This document shows, one piece after another, positions 36,882 to 49,586 of a DNA stretch of 64,000 bases. The notes under the pieces are model-generated. The model worked only from the letters and a program-made list of their open reading frames with translations. It searched no databases and was not told the DNA's origin. The first letter of the stretch is position 1, and the number at the start of each line of letters is the position of its first letter. The stretch comes from Stomorhina lunata. Taxonomy: Eukaryota; Arthropoda; Insecta; Diptera; Rhiniidae. The stretch is from the NCBI GenBank assembly GCA_933228675.1, contig OW121742.1, positions 16,322,489 through 16,386,488 on the forward strand, given 5' to 3'. Both the position numbers and the translations under genes were made by a program.

Positions 36882-37064
36882 TTATGTGTGAAACACTAAA
36901 TCATTTAAATAACCACCACGCGAAATGTTGTTGATATCGCCACGACGAGAAATTAATCGGTCAGGAAATATCTCTTGCAATAAAGCCATATACGCTATAG
37001 CTGTGCGGCAGGTGGCACCGTCTTGTTGAGGCCACATATTCTCCAAGACGTATTCTTCAATCGT
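36882..37064 (-). pseudogene. Mariner-related transposase fragment
   Basis: The minus strand reads 60 residues open to a stop, including WPQQDGATCRTA and IFPDRLISRRGDI. These are hallmarks of the catalytic domain of a widespread arthropod Tc1/mariner-related family (usually W.QQDGA..HTA ... FP.R.ISRRGD..WP..S.DL). The Asp of QQDGA would be the second catalytic residue. The motif after RGD is replaced (NNISRGGYLNDL) and the rest of the element is absent. Confidence 0.75.
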
Positions 37065-37329
37065 CTAAGAAGGGATAAAATCCCACATTGAATTAAATAG
37101 ATCAAGTTAATTGGAGTTAGTACTATAATTTTACCGATAATCACTTTTACCTTTCCTCAAATCTGTTGAAAAGCACGAAAATAATCTTTAAGAAAGATTA
37201 TTCTCCTATAGATGATTTTTCTATAGAAATATTTTTTTTATAGATAAATCTTTTTGCTGTGAATTGTATCCTTTTAGTAAGATAACTTTTCTATAGATTA
37301 ATCTTTCTACTATGAATTTTTCTATAGAT

Positions 37330-37745
37330 AACTTTTCCTACTGTTAACTTTTGTAACTCCCACTATCAAATTTTTTATAGAAAACATTTGTCATTGTCAA
37401 CTTTTTTAAAGAAAACTTTTCCCACTGTCAACTTTTCTGTAGAAAACTCTTCCCACTGTCAACTTTTCTGTAGAAAACTCTTGCCACTGTGAACTTTTCT
37501 GTAGAAAACTCTTCCCACTGTCAACTTTTCTATAGAAAACTCCTACCGCTTTCAACTTTTCTATAGAAAACTCTTCCCACTGTCAACTTTTCTATAGAAA
37601 ACTCCTTCCACTGTCAACTTTTCTATAGAAAACTCTTCCCACTGTCAACTTTTCTATAGAAAACCCTTTCCACTGTCAACTTTTCTATAGAAAACTCTTC
37701 CCACTATCAACTTTTGTATGGAAAATTTTTCTACTATCAACTTTT
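37330..37745. repeat. Tandem array, about 31-bp unit
   Basis: About 11 copies of AACTTTTCTATAGAAAACT followed by CTTCCCACTGTC, with a TTTCTGTAGAAA variant in some. It shares the TTCTATAGAA core with other arrays but has a unique, more GC-rich spacer. Decayed copies extend on both sides (37195-37330 and 37745-37830). Confidence 0.88.
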
Positions 37746-38974
37746 CTGTCAAAAATTTATCTATGAAATAATTTAAAAATCTTTTTATAAAAGAATTTGT
37801 TCATAGAAACTTTTTATGTAAAATTTTTTCTTATAGAAGATTTAAATTACAATTATTTAAAAAAAAAATGTTTCATTATCAATTTATTTTCTAAAAAAAG
37901 ATTTCATAGAATTTTTTTTTTCAAAAAATTTTGTTAGACTAGGTACATTTTTGGGTATAAGAACTTTTTCATTGAAAATTTATAAAAATTATTCTTCCGT
38001 TTTAATTTTTTTGTATGAAAGTCTTTTAATAGAAAATTTTTCGGTATGCAAATTTGTTCAAAGCTAAGTTTCGGTAATAATTTGTTTCGTCGAAAATATT
38101 TTAAAAGAGTTTTTTTTTCAATCTTCGTATTTATTCTGTTCCTCAAATACTATATGTGTGGTTTTCGCTATGTCTAGAATTAGGGATAATCCTACTGATG
38201 AGATGTCCTAACCAACCATCGAAACGCGTCGAGGAAAGATTTCCCTACCAACATTTTTGTGTTTTATCAAAAAACAATTTATTACAATAATAAATAATTG
38301 TAATAAATTGGGATCTTAGTGCAATACACTACAGTAAAACTTTTTAAGAAAATTTTTTAGGTTTAATATGTTTTCTTATATCATTTTTTTGGTATAACAA
38401 GATTTTCATAGAAAATTATTTGTTATTACAATTTTTGATGTGATTTGAATTTTTCTGAAAGATTTATAAAACCGCTTTCATTTAATTATGAACACAAAAC
38501 TTTTAGCTTGGGCGTTATAGATTTGTTAAGCTCGGAAATTTAAATCAAAATATCTGTCATTTTTTTACTGGATAATCGAATGTTTATCATTTCTTATAGA
38601 AAATTTTTTAATACCAAAATTTTTGTGTAAAAAATTTTAGACAATTTTTCTTACAATGGATAACAAATTATTTTTTTAATAATAGAAATTTATATTTATA
38701 ACAAGAAGTAACAAATTAAGATAATAGGACTTAATGTAAAAAAACTCGTTTTTATTTTAAACCCATTTATATGGTAAATTATATTGTTTAAAAAGTTTAA
38801 ATTAACAATTTGCAAAATCTAGAACCAGATGGCGATAATATAAAAGAAATGCTAATTTTATCTACAAAATAAATATGCAAATTGAACTTGAATATATTTG
38901 GGAGGAAAGTTTCAATAATCTTTTGTTTGAGTTGATACCTCAAAAAGTATAAAACAGTATTTTTTTAAGAAAAA

Positions 38975-39731
38975 ACAAGTAAGAAAGCGCTATAGTCGGT
39001 CAAGCCGACCATACGATACCCTTCACCACTAAGGTGTTATTTTTCCTGTGTAAAGACAAATATTTGCAAAATTTTGCCATCATACAAACTTTTTCTCAAA
39101 ACCTATTTATTCAACCTGTTTCCGTCATTTGGACTTATATGAGAGCTAGGACCGATTATTTCGAAATTTGGCAGATTGATTATAGTTTTTACAAAAATTA
39201 TGTATGCAAAAAATAGACTCAAAGTCTTCATTATCTTTAGATTTACGATCGTTTTAGTGATTTTTTGTCTAATTTAGTGCGTTTTTAAAGAAGAGTTTGT
39301 ATGGGAGCTATGGTCAAATGAGGACCGATTTCAACGAAATTTGGTACAGTGATTTACGTTTACATAAGCAGTATTTGTTTTAAATTTCATGAAAAAATAT
39401 TGATATTTGTGGCCAATATAGCAATTCCGGGCAGTGGGACCTATGGGAGGTACCATAAATAATGGACCGATTTTGACCAAATTCAATAGCCATGGTCCCA
39501 TTATCAAAAGAATGATCTGAATTTCATCAAATTATCTTTAGAATTGCGACCTGTAGTTTGATTACAAGGTTTACATGGGGGTCCAGCCAGCCAGCCGTCC
39601 AGCCAGCCAGACGGACGGACGGACGGACATCGCTAAATCGACTCAGAAAGTGATTCTAAGTCTATTGGTATACTAAAAGGTGGGTCTAATATTTCTATGC
39701 GTTAAAAACGTCAGCACAAACTTATAATAAG
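38975..39731 (-). mobile_element. Helentron/DINE-1-like element, minus orientation
   Basis: Begins with the inverted 3' terminus ACAAGTAAGAAAGCGCTATAG and stem-loop (GTCGGTCAAGCCGACC), then CGATACCCTTCACCACTAAGG. It carries an expanded (ACGG)n / CCAG-rich microsatellite at 39590-39630 and runs to CAGCACAAACTTATAATA, lacking the last terminal hairpin. Confidence 0.6.
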
Positions 39732-40237
39732 ATTTAGAAAATATGAACTCGAGCCTAAAAATTTAACACAATTTAAAGACTCAAGTCTAAATTAACAAGG
39801 TTTTAAAGCTACTTTAACAATATTACTTTATAACAATTGGACATGCTTAAATACTTAAATTGTGAATGCCCCAATTATGATGAAATAATTACAATTTCCT
39901 TTACATAACAAAAAAAAAAAAAGATAAATATTATTATTATTTAACTTTATCATAAAGCAAATATTATAATATTTATTTAAATTGAAATTAAAATCTAATT
40001 CAATCAAAAATTTATACCTAAAAAAACCCCAACCCTTCAAACAGAAAACATTTCAGTCTACAAAAAAACAAAATTCTTGTATTCATAACAATTTATTAAA
40101 TGAAAATTAAATTGACTTAAGGATCAAAAATGTTTACTTTGCACTTTATATTATCTCGAAATAACGAAAAAAAACACAACCAAGTAGAAAATAAATGAAT
40201 GAATGAAGTAGAATCAATATCATGGTAAAATGCCATA

Positions 40238-40259
40238 TGTAAACAATGTATTGTTTACA
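40238..40259. promoter_or_regulatory. Palindromic pair of forkhead (FoxO-type) motifs
   Basis: TGTAAACAAT and ATTGTTTACA lie head to head, separated by GT, forming a 22-bp palindrome. GTAAACA/TTGTTTAC is the established core bound by forkhead factors including FoxO. In AT-rich DNA such a match can arise by chance, but a perfect inverted pair is less likely. Confidence 0.3.
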
Positions 40260-40714
40260 TTGAGCACAGGAGTAAATAATTTTTTGTATACTCGTTTGTT
40301 CACATTGGAAGGGGGGAACGTATGACGCTGGCAAAAAGAAATATTACACAACAGAAAAATGAAAAAAAAGGAGGAAATTAGAAATGCGTGGGGGAAGGGC
40401 ATGTACATATGTAATAAAAGGAGTGAAGAAAAGAAATCAAATTATACTACCAGCAATATTTATAAAAAAAATATTACCAATATAGTCTTAAGTTTATGTG
40501 AAACCGGTAGTTGTTAGAGGCAGTTGTATAAAATAATGAAACCTTGAAAAGTAATGTTTATTGGTTTAGACCAAATAAAGTATGTAATTATAGACATATA
40601 GTGCTCGGCATTGAATGTCGTTCGCAAAGATGTATGGATCGATGACAACGTCAGCTCAAAATCCACCCATTATATCCACTGGTCGGCGCAAAGAGAACAG
40701 AACAAAAAAATAAA

Positions 40715-41900
40715 AAAAAAATTTGTATCAAAAAATTTTCTATAGAAAATTATTTTACCAAAATTTTTTTTATCAAAAATTTTTCTATAGAAATTTTTTT
40801 TATCCAAAATTTTTTATCCAAAATTTTTCTATAGAAAATTTTTTTATAAAAATTTTTGATAAAAAAATTTTTCAGTAGAAAAAATTTTAATATAGAAAAT
40901 TGTTTTATCAAAAATTTTTTATAGAAATTTTTTTTATTAAAAATTTTTTTATAGAAATTTTTTTTATCAAAAATTTTTCTATAGAAAATTTTTTTATCAA
41001 AAATTTTTTTTAGAAATTTTTTTTATCAAAATTTTTTTTATTTTGATAAAAAAAATTTTCTATAGAAAATTTTTTTATCAAAAATTTTTCTATAGAACTT
41101 TTTTTTATCAAAAATTTTTCTAAAGAAAATTTTTTTATGAAAAATTTTTCTATAGAAAATTTTTTTATCAAAAATTTTCTATAGAAATTTTTTTTATGTA
41201 AAATGTTTCTATAGAAAATTTTTTTATTAAAAATTTTACTATAGAAAATTGCGAATAATCATTCTTTTTGAATAATATTTACATCCCGACAATTTTGTTA
41301 TTTTTTGAGAAAAGTTTTTTATCAAAAATTTTTCTATAGAAAAATTTTTTTTATCAAAAAATTTTGTATGCAAATTTTTTTATCAAAAATTTTTCTATTG
41401 AAAAATTTTTTATCAAATATTTTCTATAGAAATTTTTTTTTATCAAAAATTTTTCTATAGAAAATGTTTTTTATCAAATTTTTTCCATAGAAAATTTTTT
41501 TATCAAAAATTTTTCCATAGAAAATTGTTTATCAAATTTTTTTATTTATCAAAAAATTTTCTATAGAAAATTTTTCTATAGAAAATTTTTTTATCAAAAA
41601 ATTTTCTATATAAAATTTTTTTATCAAAAAATTTTCTATAAAAAAATTTTTTTATCAAAAATTTTTCTATAGAAAATTTTTTTATCAAAAATTTTTCTAT
41701 AGAAATTTTTTATCAAAAATTTTTTTATCAAAAATGTTTCTATTGAAAATTTTTCTATAGAAAATTGGTTTACCAAAAATTTTTCTATAGAAAATTTTTT
41801 CATCAAAATCTAAAATTTTTTTTATCAAAAATTTTTCTATGGAAAATTTTTTATCAAAAATTTTTCTATAGAAATTTTTTTTTACCAAAAATTTCCAACG
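40715..41900. repeat. Tandem array, about 30-bp unit
   Basis: About 38 imperfect copies of TTTTTTATCAAAAA followed by TTTTTCTATAGAAAAT, with unique interruptions at 41230-41310. A short outlier of the same family lies at 43015-43110. The minus-strand open frame at 41697-41996 is a by-product. Confidence 0.88.
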
Positions 41901-43014
41901 AGATATAAACCCTAAATATCTGTTAAAAGCTTTCCCAATTATTAAGGGTTTCCTAAAATATTTTGCGTCCTTTAAGACTCTCCTGAGCATATGCAATAAA
42001 AAAATTTGTAATTTTTAAAAAAATTAAAAAGTTTGACTAGTTTTACTTTTTTGAGACCACAAGATATTTAAATGCCCATTTTTGTTACAGTGGGTTTAAA
42101 ATAAAACACTTTTGCAAAGAACAAAAAAATTTTATACCATTTTCAAAACTTCTTTTTTGTTTTTTTTAATAGTTTTTTTAAAAGAAATTAAAATGTGTAA
42201 AAAAATGTTTCAGAATGTTAGCTAGAACACCCTGTAGATTACCACGAATAAAGAATTAGATCGATATCTCTAATGGTTTAGCCGTTCCTGCGACAAATTA
42301 AGAAAATTGTTCAAAAGCTCCTTCCTTTACATCTGTATACAAATTAACCCTTGGGTACCCATGGGCTCAATATGAACATAAAGCAGTTAATGATACGGCT
42401 GAAAGAGCTGTTAAATTAATCATGGCTTATTTAATGTCAAAGAGGAGAAAAACAGTTTTTATTGAGATGTGTACAAGCCAATTTTTTTTTAATAGGCTAT
42501 ATTTAGCTTTACTAAAGAAAATCAGGGCGGTTGAGAACTTTTCTTTAAAAATCCTTAATATTTGTATAAAAAAAATACCTTTTTTTTAGAAAATTTTGTC
42601 AGTCGCCACTTTTTTACAGTAAACTAAGTCGATCGCCAATTTTCCATAAAAAAACTAAGTTGATTCGTATTCCAGATTTTTTTATTTCCATCCTTTTTTT
42701 TGTTTGTTTGATTTTTTTTTATTCTTCATTCTTTGTATTGTTGCTAATGTGTATGCGTGCGCACTTATACAAATACAAATAAGTGGAAAAACATGTAGTC
42801 CTGAGTCTTTCCTATAAAAAGCTGATGTGCCAATAAACAATAAAAGTAACAACAACAAGTAGCTATAAGGGGCAGGACATGAAAGCAATTCATTAGTAAG
42901 AAAGAGTTTTAAAAAAGGACTTTTGTACTTTGGGATCTGGAGCAATTTCCATCGAAAAATCATAATCATTCATGAGCCGCATTTCTCGATGATTAGCAAA
43001 TTGAAGTATCAAAT

Positions 43015-43110
43015 TTATCGTAAAATTTTTTTTGTCAAAATTTTTTTTATAGAAAATTTTTTTTACCAAAAATTTTTCTATAGAAAAATTTTTTATCAAA
43101 AATTTTATTA
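43015..43110. repeat. Short outlier of the 30-bp array family
   Basis: About three copies of the TTTTTCTATAGAAAAT / TTTTATCAAAAA unit of 40715-41900, isolated from the main array. Confidence 0.75.
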
Positions 43111-43734
43111 TATATTTATTGACCAAATTTATATGGCTTTGGTCTGCTAAATGCGAAAATGACATTGGTTTTTTCGAGTTCTAGTTTTCGAGATATAATT
43201 TTTTTTTTTGGAAAACAGGTTTTTTGTAAATAGTGTTAATATAACTCCAAAACGGCTGGTTAAATTGACTTCATAAGAAAACCCGAAATTCGAGAATAAC
43301 CTTATGTTTAAGTTGTCTTTACATTTTTCTTAATACGCTTAGTCGTTTTGGAGATATTATAGAATTTACACCGAAAAATCATCATCATCTTTCAAAATTT
43401 TTTCGTTTTTGAAAAAAATCGTAACAAAATTTCTATAATCATAAAAGTGGTTATGTTTTAAACAAATTTTAATTTCTCTACAATTAATCACTTAAAGCAA
43501 ATCATTTAAATTTCAATTAAATTGTGGTAGGACAGAGATTTATGGCCTACGAATCTCTTAAATTTATTTCCAAAAGAAAAAAAACTAAATAAATAAAACA
43601 AAAATGGCATTTAATTTTACACTCCCTTTGAGTTGCCAGGGCAACAAACATTAGATTTATTATGGCCACTTAAATGGGCAATTAGTAAATCTCCAACACA
43701 GACATTCAGCCAAAAAGCGAAACAGAAATTATAT

Positions 43735-43884
43735 TTTTTTTATAAAGGCCCCACGAGTTTTAAAGTAGAAAAGTGCGTAAGTGAGTAAAAACAAGTGATA
43801 AGTGCAATTATAAAGAAAGAAAAATCCAGTTGAAATAATAAAATAAAACTGCTGGCATGCCATGGCAGTTAATAAAGTTTTCCG
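43735..43884 (+). promoter_or_regulatory. Candidate TATA promoter and untranslated exon
   Basis: TATAAAG at 43741-43747 lies in a GC-richer patch. About 30 bp downstream begins an A/G-rich leader-like sequence ending at a good splice donor (TCCG then GTGAGG at 43884/43885). This could be an alternative first exon of Abl or chance. No reading frame is visible in it. Confidence 0.25.
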
Positions 43885-45255
43885 GTGAGGTTTGGATTTT
43901 TTTCCCCATTTTTTTCAACAAGTAGACATTTCATTTTATTTGTGTACATTATAGTTTCGATGGATTGTATTTGTATAAACTCATATGAAATGTCAAGTAA
44001 TTTTAAGAAATGCGTAAATGCGTAAAATATCTTCCGGTTATAATAAAAATCTACGTAAATAAGGCAGCAGCAATAAATAAATAAAGAAATGTTTGTCCTA
44101 AGTGTTTGAATTTTCTGAAATTCAACCCTCTTCGAGTCGAGAATATTTATGTGGAAATAATAAAAGAAATTATGATGAAAAAATTTAGAAGAAAGAAAAC
44201 ATCAGAAAATGAAACACCACCATAGGGGCTTAAATTACATTGAAAAAAAAAATACATATAACATTTATAACCTTAGGCCGTTAGCCCTTATACTGAACAA
44301 TCAGGGATGAAGTAGGAAAAAAATTTGCAGAAAAAGGCACTTTTTTCTATTTGATTTTAAAATAATGAGAAGCCTCATAAGGATAATTATAGCCAAGACG
44401 TAATTTAGCGGGCCAACTATTTAAAAAATAATCTTTTACAAAATTTATAAAATTATCTAAACAATCAAATTCCTCAGGTGAATATATTTATCATCAAAAA
44501 AATTAACTTTTATATATAAAAATTCACAACTACCCAAAAGGTGTGTCCTCTTTTAAAATATTGAAGCACAAAAAAAAATGTACAATTTGTTGATTTTATT
44601 TGTATCATTTATCAAAACTCTTCTTTAACATCCCCTTTTTTGCCATAAAACTCTCCTTGTGAAAAGGTATTGTTTTCCTAACCAAGTGTTAAAATTAAAT
44701 TTCTTTAACTTAACATGACTTTTTAAAAATGTTACACATTTCAAAACAGTTTTTTTCGTTGCGTTAAAATTTACACTTCCATACAAACGTTAACATTTAC
44801 CCATACTTTGGCTTTAGAGCCTGTAACTCCACCCTCCCACACTTATTATTCCATGAGGGCATAACAAAGGAAATGCTCACTCATAATTAAAGATTCTTTC
44901 CATTTTTGTTTACCAACATTGCAAAAAATATTAGGAAGGTATACTAAAATCTTTTCATAATTAACTTAGGTTAGGTTAGAAAGGGTCTAATAGGTCCATT
45001 GTGATCCATTCGTATGGAGAATAAAAAAATAATAAAAATATGATAAATAGTAAGATTTATAAGCCATCGATGTCTGATATATTAAGACTTTTATCTCAGG
45101 CAACTGATTACTGCAATGAATCTGACAACAACTAGCCCTTCCTTATTTAAGTCTATCAAATGTTAAAATGTGTCCTAGATACTCGGTAGACCTATATATT
45201 GCAACAGGTTTTAGTGGTTTTCTATATTTGACCCATACAAAAGTAGAATTTAATA

Positions 45256-45784
45256 GCTCGATTGTGTATTGCAACCGAATTTTAGTTGCTTTGTCTACTG
45301 GCAACACAATCAGTAAAAAAATTTGTATTGCATATGGCAACACATATCAGTTGCCAAATCGAAAATTGTGACTGGTAACTAAGAAGATGAATAAAAATTG
45401 TAAATAGCCATTTTAATGAAAAAAAAAGTGAAGAAAGAAAACGGTTTAAGATTTTTTCAGAAGTCGCATGGAAATGTTTCCAATCTGGATATAGCATAAC
45501 CTAAGTTGTCGATTATTCTAAAGGAAGATCAAAAACTTTCTCAAATTTGTATTAACTCAAAAATTGAAAAATATAGAATTAAAACTTGAAATACGGTTGA
45601 AACAAAAATACAAATATCCGGTTGCTGAAATAACCTGTAACTGGCAACTAGAATTGGCTCTTTTTGCCATCTATAATATGATTAATAATTGTCAAGGCAA
45701 CTGAGTTTCTCTCATCGGTTATCAGTTGCCATACTTAATGTCATTTTGGCACAAGTAAAGTTAAGTTGCAATACACAATCGAGC
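45256..45784. repeat. Widely spaced 20-bp perfect inverted repeat
   Basis: GCTCGATTGTGTATTGCAAC at 45256-45275 is matched exactly in reverse complement at 45765-45784. The 489 bp between holds many GGCAAC/GTTGCC motifs (near 45299, 45339, 45351, 45636, 45695 and 45725) but no extended arm match. It may be the ends of a decayed element. Confidence 0.6.
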
Positions 45785-45835
45785 CATAAAATATTTAAAG
45801 GTAATTTTTCATTTATTCAATTTATCGTCGGTCAA

Positions 45836-45891
45836 AGGTTGACAACTCTTAACTCGCAAAGAAATCGAAACATGTTAAGAGTTGTCAACCT
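45836..45891. repeat. Perfect 18-bp hairpin
   Basis: Arms AGGTTGACAACTCTTAAC (45836-45853) and its exact reverse complement (45874-45891) surround a 20-nt loop. It lies 52 bp after the 20-bp inverted repeat and just before a poly-A run. No function is assigned; the stem is short for a microRNA precursor. Confidence 0.7.
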
Positions 45892-46054
45892 GTAAATAAT
45901 TAAAAAAAAAAAAATATCAGGTTTTAGTAGGATTTGAACCCGGGGCAATTATGTTTAAATTGCAATTAGAATTGTAAATATGTATGTACTTACTTTACTT
46001 TTACTGAAGTTTGGTTGGGTCATTTAGTTGCACCCCAGGATGTCATAAATTTAA

Positions 46055-48310
46055 ATTTAAAATTTCTACTAAAAATTTCAATTTTTACTAAAAGTTAAAA
46101 TTTTTATTAGAAACTGAAATTTTTAATAAAAATTTAAATTTTTAATAAAAATTTATATTTTTACTAAAAACTGAAATTTTTACTAAAAATTTAATTTTTA
46201 CCAAAAAGTTAAATTTTTACTAAAAATTTAAATTTTTATTAAAAATTTAAATTTTAACTAAAAATTGAAATTTTTACTAAAAATTGAAATTTTTACTAAA
46301 AATTGAAATTTTTACTAAAAATTGAAATTTTTACTAAAAATTGAAATTTTTACTAAAAATTGAAATTTTTACTAAAAATTGAAATTTTTACTAAAAATTG
46401 AAATTTTTACTAAAAATTGAAATTTTTACAAAAAAATAAAATTTTTACTAAAAACTGAAATTTTCAAATATTAAATTTTTACTAAAAATTTAAATTTATA
46501 CTAAAAATATAATTTTACTAAAAACTGAAATTTTTACTAAAAATATAAATTTTTTACTAAAAACTGAAATTTGTACTAAAAATTTTACTGAAAACTAAAA
46601 TTTTTACTAAAAACTGATATTTTTACCAAAAACTGTAAAAATTGTAATTTTTACTAAAACTGAAATTTTTACCAAAAACTGTAAAAATTTTAATTTTTAC
46701 TAAAACTGAAATTTTTACTAAAAATTTAAGTTTTGACATTGAAATTCCTACTAAAAATTGATATTTTTACTAAAAATTTATTAAAAATTTAAATTCTAAC
46801 TAATAATTACTAAAAATTGTTAGTTTTACTAAAAATTTAAATTTTTTACTAAAAATTTAAATTTTGACTAAAAATTGAAATTTTTACTAAAAATTGAAAA
46901 TTTTACTAAAAATTGAAATTTTTACTAAAAATTGAAATTTTTACTAAAAATTAAAACTTTTACTAAAAATTGAAATTTTTACTAAAAATTGAAATTTTTA
47001 CTAAAAATTGAATTTTTTACTAAAAATTTAAATTTTTACTAAAAATTTAAATTTTTACTAAAAATTGAAATTTTTACTAAAAATTGAAATTTTTACTAAA
47101 AATTGAAATTTTTACTAAAAATTGAAATTTTTGCTAAAAAATTAAATTTTTACTAAAAACTGTAATTTTTACTAAAAATTGAAATTTTTACTATAAATTG
47201 AAATTTTTACTTAAAATTGAAATTTTTATAAAACTGAAATTTTGACTAAAAATTTAAATTTTTGAAAAATTTATATTTTAACTAAAAGTTGAAATTTTTA
47301 CCAAAAATTTAAATTCTTACTTAAAATTTATATTATTACTAAAAATTTAAATTTTTACTAAAAATTGATTTTTTTACTAAAAATTTAAATTTTTCCAAAA
47401 AATTTAATTTTTCATTAAAAATTTAAATTTTCACTAAAAATTTTAATTTTTTATTAAAAATTGAAATTTTTACTAAAAATTTAAATTTTCTCAAAAAATT
47501 TAAATGTTTTACTAAAAATTTAAATTTCTTACTAAAAATTTAAATTATTTACTAAAAATTGAAATTTTTACTTAAAATTGAAATTTTCACTAAAAATTTA
47601 AATCTTCACTAAAAATTAAAATTTTTACTGAAATTTTTACTAAAAATTAAAATTTTTTAACTAAAAACTGAAATTTTTACTAAAAATTTAAATTTTCACT
47701 AAAAATTTAAATTTTCACTAAAAATTAAAATTTTCACTAAAAATTAAAATATTCACTAAAAATTTACATTTTCGCTAAAAATTTAAATTTTCACTTAAAA
47801 TTAAAATTTTTACTTAAAATTGAAATTTTCACTAAAAATTTAAATTTTTACTGAAATTTTTACTAAAAACTGAAATTTTTACTAAAAATTAAAACTTTAA
47901 CTAAAAACTGAAATTTTTACTAAAAATTTAAATTTTCACTAAAAATTTAAATTTTCACTAAAAATTTAAATTTTCACTAAAAATTAAAATATTCACTAAA
48001 AATTTACATTTTCGCTAAAAATTTAAATTTTCACTTAAAATTAAAATTTTTACTTAAAATTGAAATTTTCACTAAAAATTTAAATTTTCACTAAAAATTT
48101 AAATTTTCACTAAAAATTTAAATTTTCACTAAAAATTTAAATTTTCACTAAAACTTAAAATTTGTTGCTAAAAATTTAAATTTTCAATAAAAATTTAATT
48201 TTCAATAAAAATTGAAATTTTCACTAAAATTAAATGTTCAATAAAAATTGAAATTTTTACTAAAAAAATAATTTTACTTAAAAATAGAGATTTTCACTAA
48301 AAACTATATT
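46055..48310. repeat. Tandem array, 19-bp unit, with 240-bp higher-order repeat
   Basis: More than 100 copies of ACTAAAAATTGAAATTTTT and variants (TTTAAATTTTC, ACTGAAATTTTT). Two zones of near-identical units (46250-46430 and 46870-47130) flank diverged ones. Near the end a block of about 135 bp at 47701 recurs at 47941 almost unchanged, a 240-bp higher-order unit. It lacks the TTCTATAGAA core of the other arrays. Confidence 0.9.
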
Positions 48311-49259
48311 TTTAAATAAAAATAAAAAAGTTACATACATAAATTTTATGTAACTTTTACATTTTACTTTATTAACGAAATTCCTTAAACCTTAGCTAGG
48401 TCTCTAATTAACCTCTTTACTCCACCCACTTAGACATTAATGTACTCATGTTTAGACTCATTCCCCTAAGTACTTTGACATAGACAGTTTTTTTTTTATA
48501 CTAAAAATTCTAATGAGGTCTTAGCTTCCTTGTTATTCGTCTTCGTCTTCATATTGTTCATGTTGAATGTTGTTTGTTCTGCTCTGCTTTTAGTAAATCC
48601 TCTTAGGTTCCAATAACCGGCCGGCATTTACCCACTATCTTCTTAGTCTAGTGTTAAGAGCACAATAATATTCTTTAGTTTAAAATGTTTCTTTGTTATT
48701 TCTTTACTTAAGATTTTTATTTTTGCATTTTTATTTTTTTTATTTTGCTCTACAAGTCCCCAATCGTTCGTCCGTTGTATGTATTTATTTTATGCGTGAC
48801 CAAGTGTCATCATAAGCTCCGACACCTCGTCGGACCTTGAGCGCAATTGAAGCAAAAATTTAAAACAATTTGTTTAATTTAAGTGAATGAACGAACGAAC
48901 GAACGAAACGTTAACGAAAAATACTATAAAATAACACAAAATTCTCATTTAACAGAAAACGCATTGACTGATGTCGGGTATTAAATAATTTAACAAAAAA
49001 TTTGTTTGCTTATTTCAGACTTATTGAGGTTACTTTCAGAGTTTGTCGTCTAAAGAAAATCTAACTTATTTGTTTGCTTTTTTTGAGGGCTTTGTTTACA
49101 AATCAAAGTTGTGATTTCTTTTCACTTCTTATTGCGATTGTGATTCTAATTTTTATGGAAATTATAAGTTTGAGCGTTCATTTGAAAGAATGCGTGTTTA
49201 AGCATAATTTGAATATTGGAACTATGAGGGGAAAACAGTTGTAGATTTTTTAGAAATTC

Positions 49260-49586
49260 TCACATTCTAGTTTTATTAGAATTGAAGAAAATTCTTGAAA
49301 TTGAAAAAAAAAAAATATTTATAAGGTTGAGAAATTTGTATAGACATTCGTACATGTTAATGCCAAAAGTCAATGTATCGACTTCTGGCATTAACAACTG
49401 CATTATCCTTAAGCCAATGATATGCTTACTAAACATTGTCAAATTAGCTATCTCTTTCTGGCAATTAACGCCCAACCCATCTGTCAGTTTGGAGCCAATG
49501 TCCAAGATTTTGTTTCCTTTTTGGCCAATAATTGTAATTCCTTCTTCTGAATTTTGTAGCCGAACAAAGAGGTAAATAAACCGCAA
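49260..49586 (-). CDS. Unrecognised open frame, possible gene remnant
   Basis: The minus strand encodes 108 residues whose first 80 or so are of mixed composition, unlike the Phe/Lys/Ile-rich frames of the repeats; they include the segments QNSEEGITIIGQKGNKI, DIGSKLTDGLGVNCQKEI and LLMPEVDTLTFGINMYECLY. The last 25 residues are low complexity and probably read into non-coding DNA. There is no hydrophobic leader or known motif. The local GC content is higher than in the flanks. It could be an exon, a retrocopy fragment or transposon debris. The opposite strand is also open here (49282-49575), which lowers confidence. Confidence 0.3.
   Translation of the reverse strand: MRFIYLFVRLQNSEEGITIIGQKGNKILDIGSKLTDGLGVNCQKEIANLTMFSKHIIGLRIMQLLMPEVDTLTFGINMYECLYKFLNLINIFFFSISRIFFNSNKTRM

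Noticed and set aside
42682..42969. 95-residue minus-strand frame in the Abl intron
   Set aside because: No recognisable motif; the adjoining frame at 42893-43165 reads into the TTCTATAGAA repeat; composition is not coding-like.
45930..45942. B-box-like GGGTTCAAATCC on the minus strand
   Set aside because: There is no A box at tRNA distance and no acceptor stem; too little to call a tRNA or SINE.
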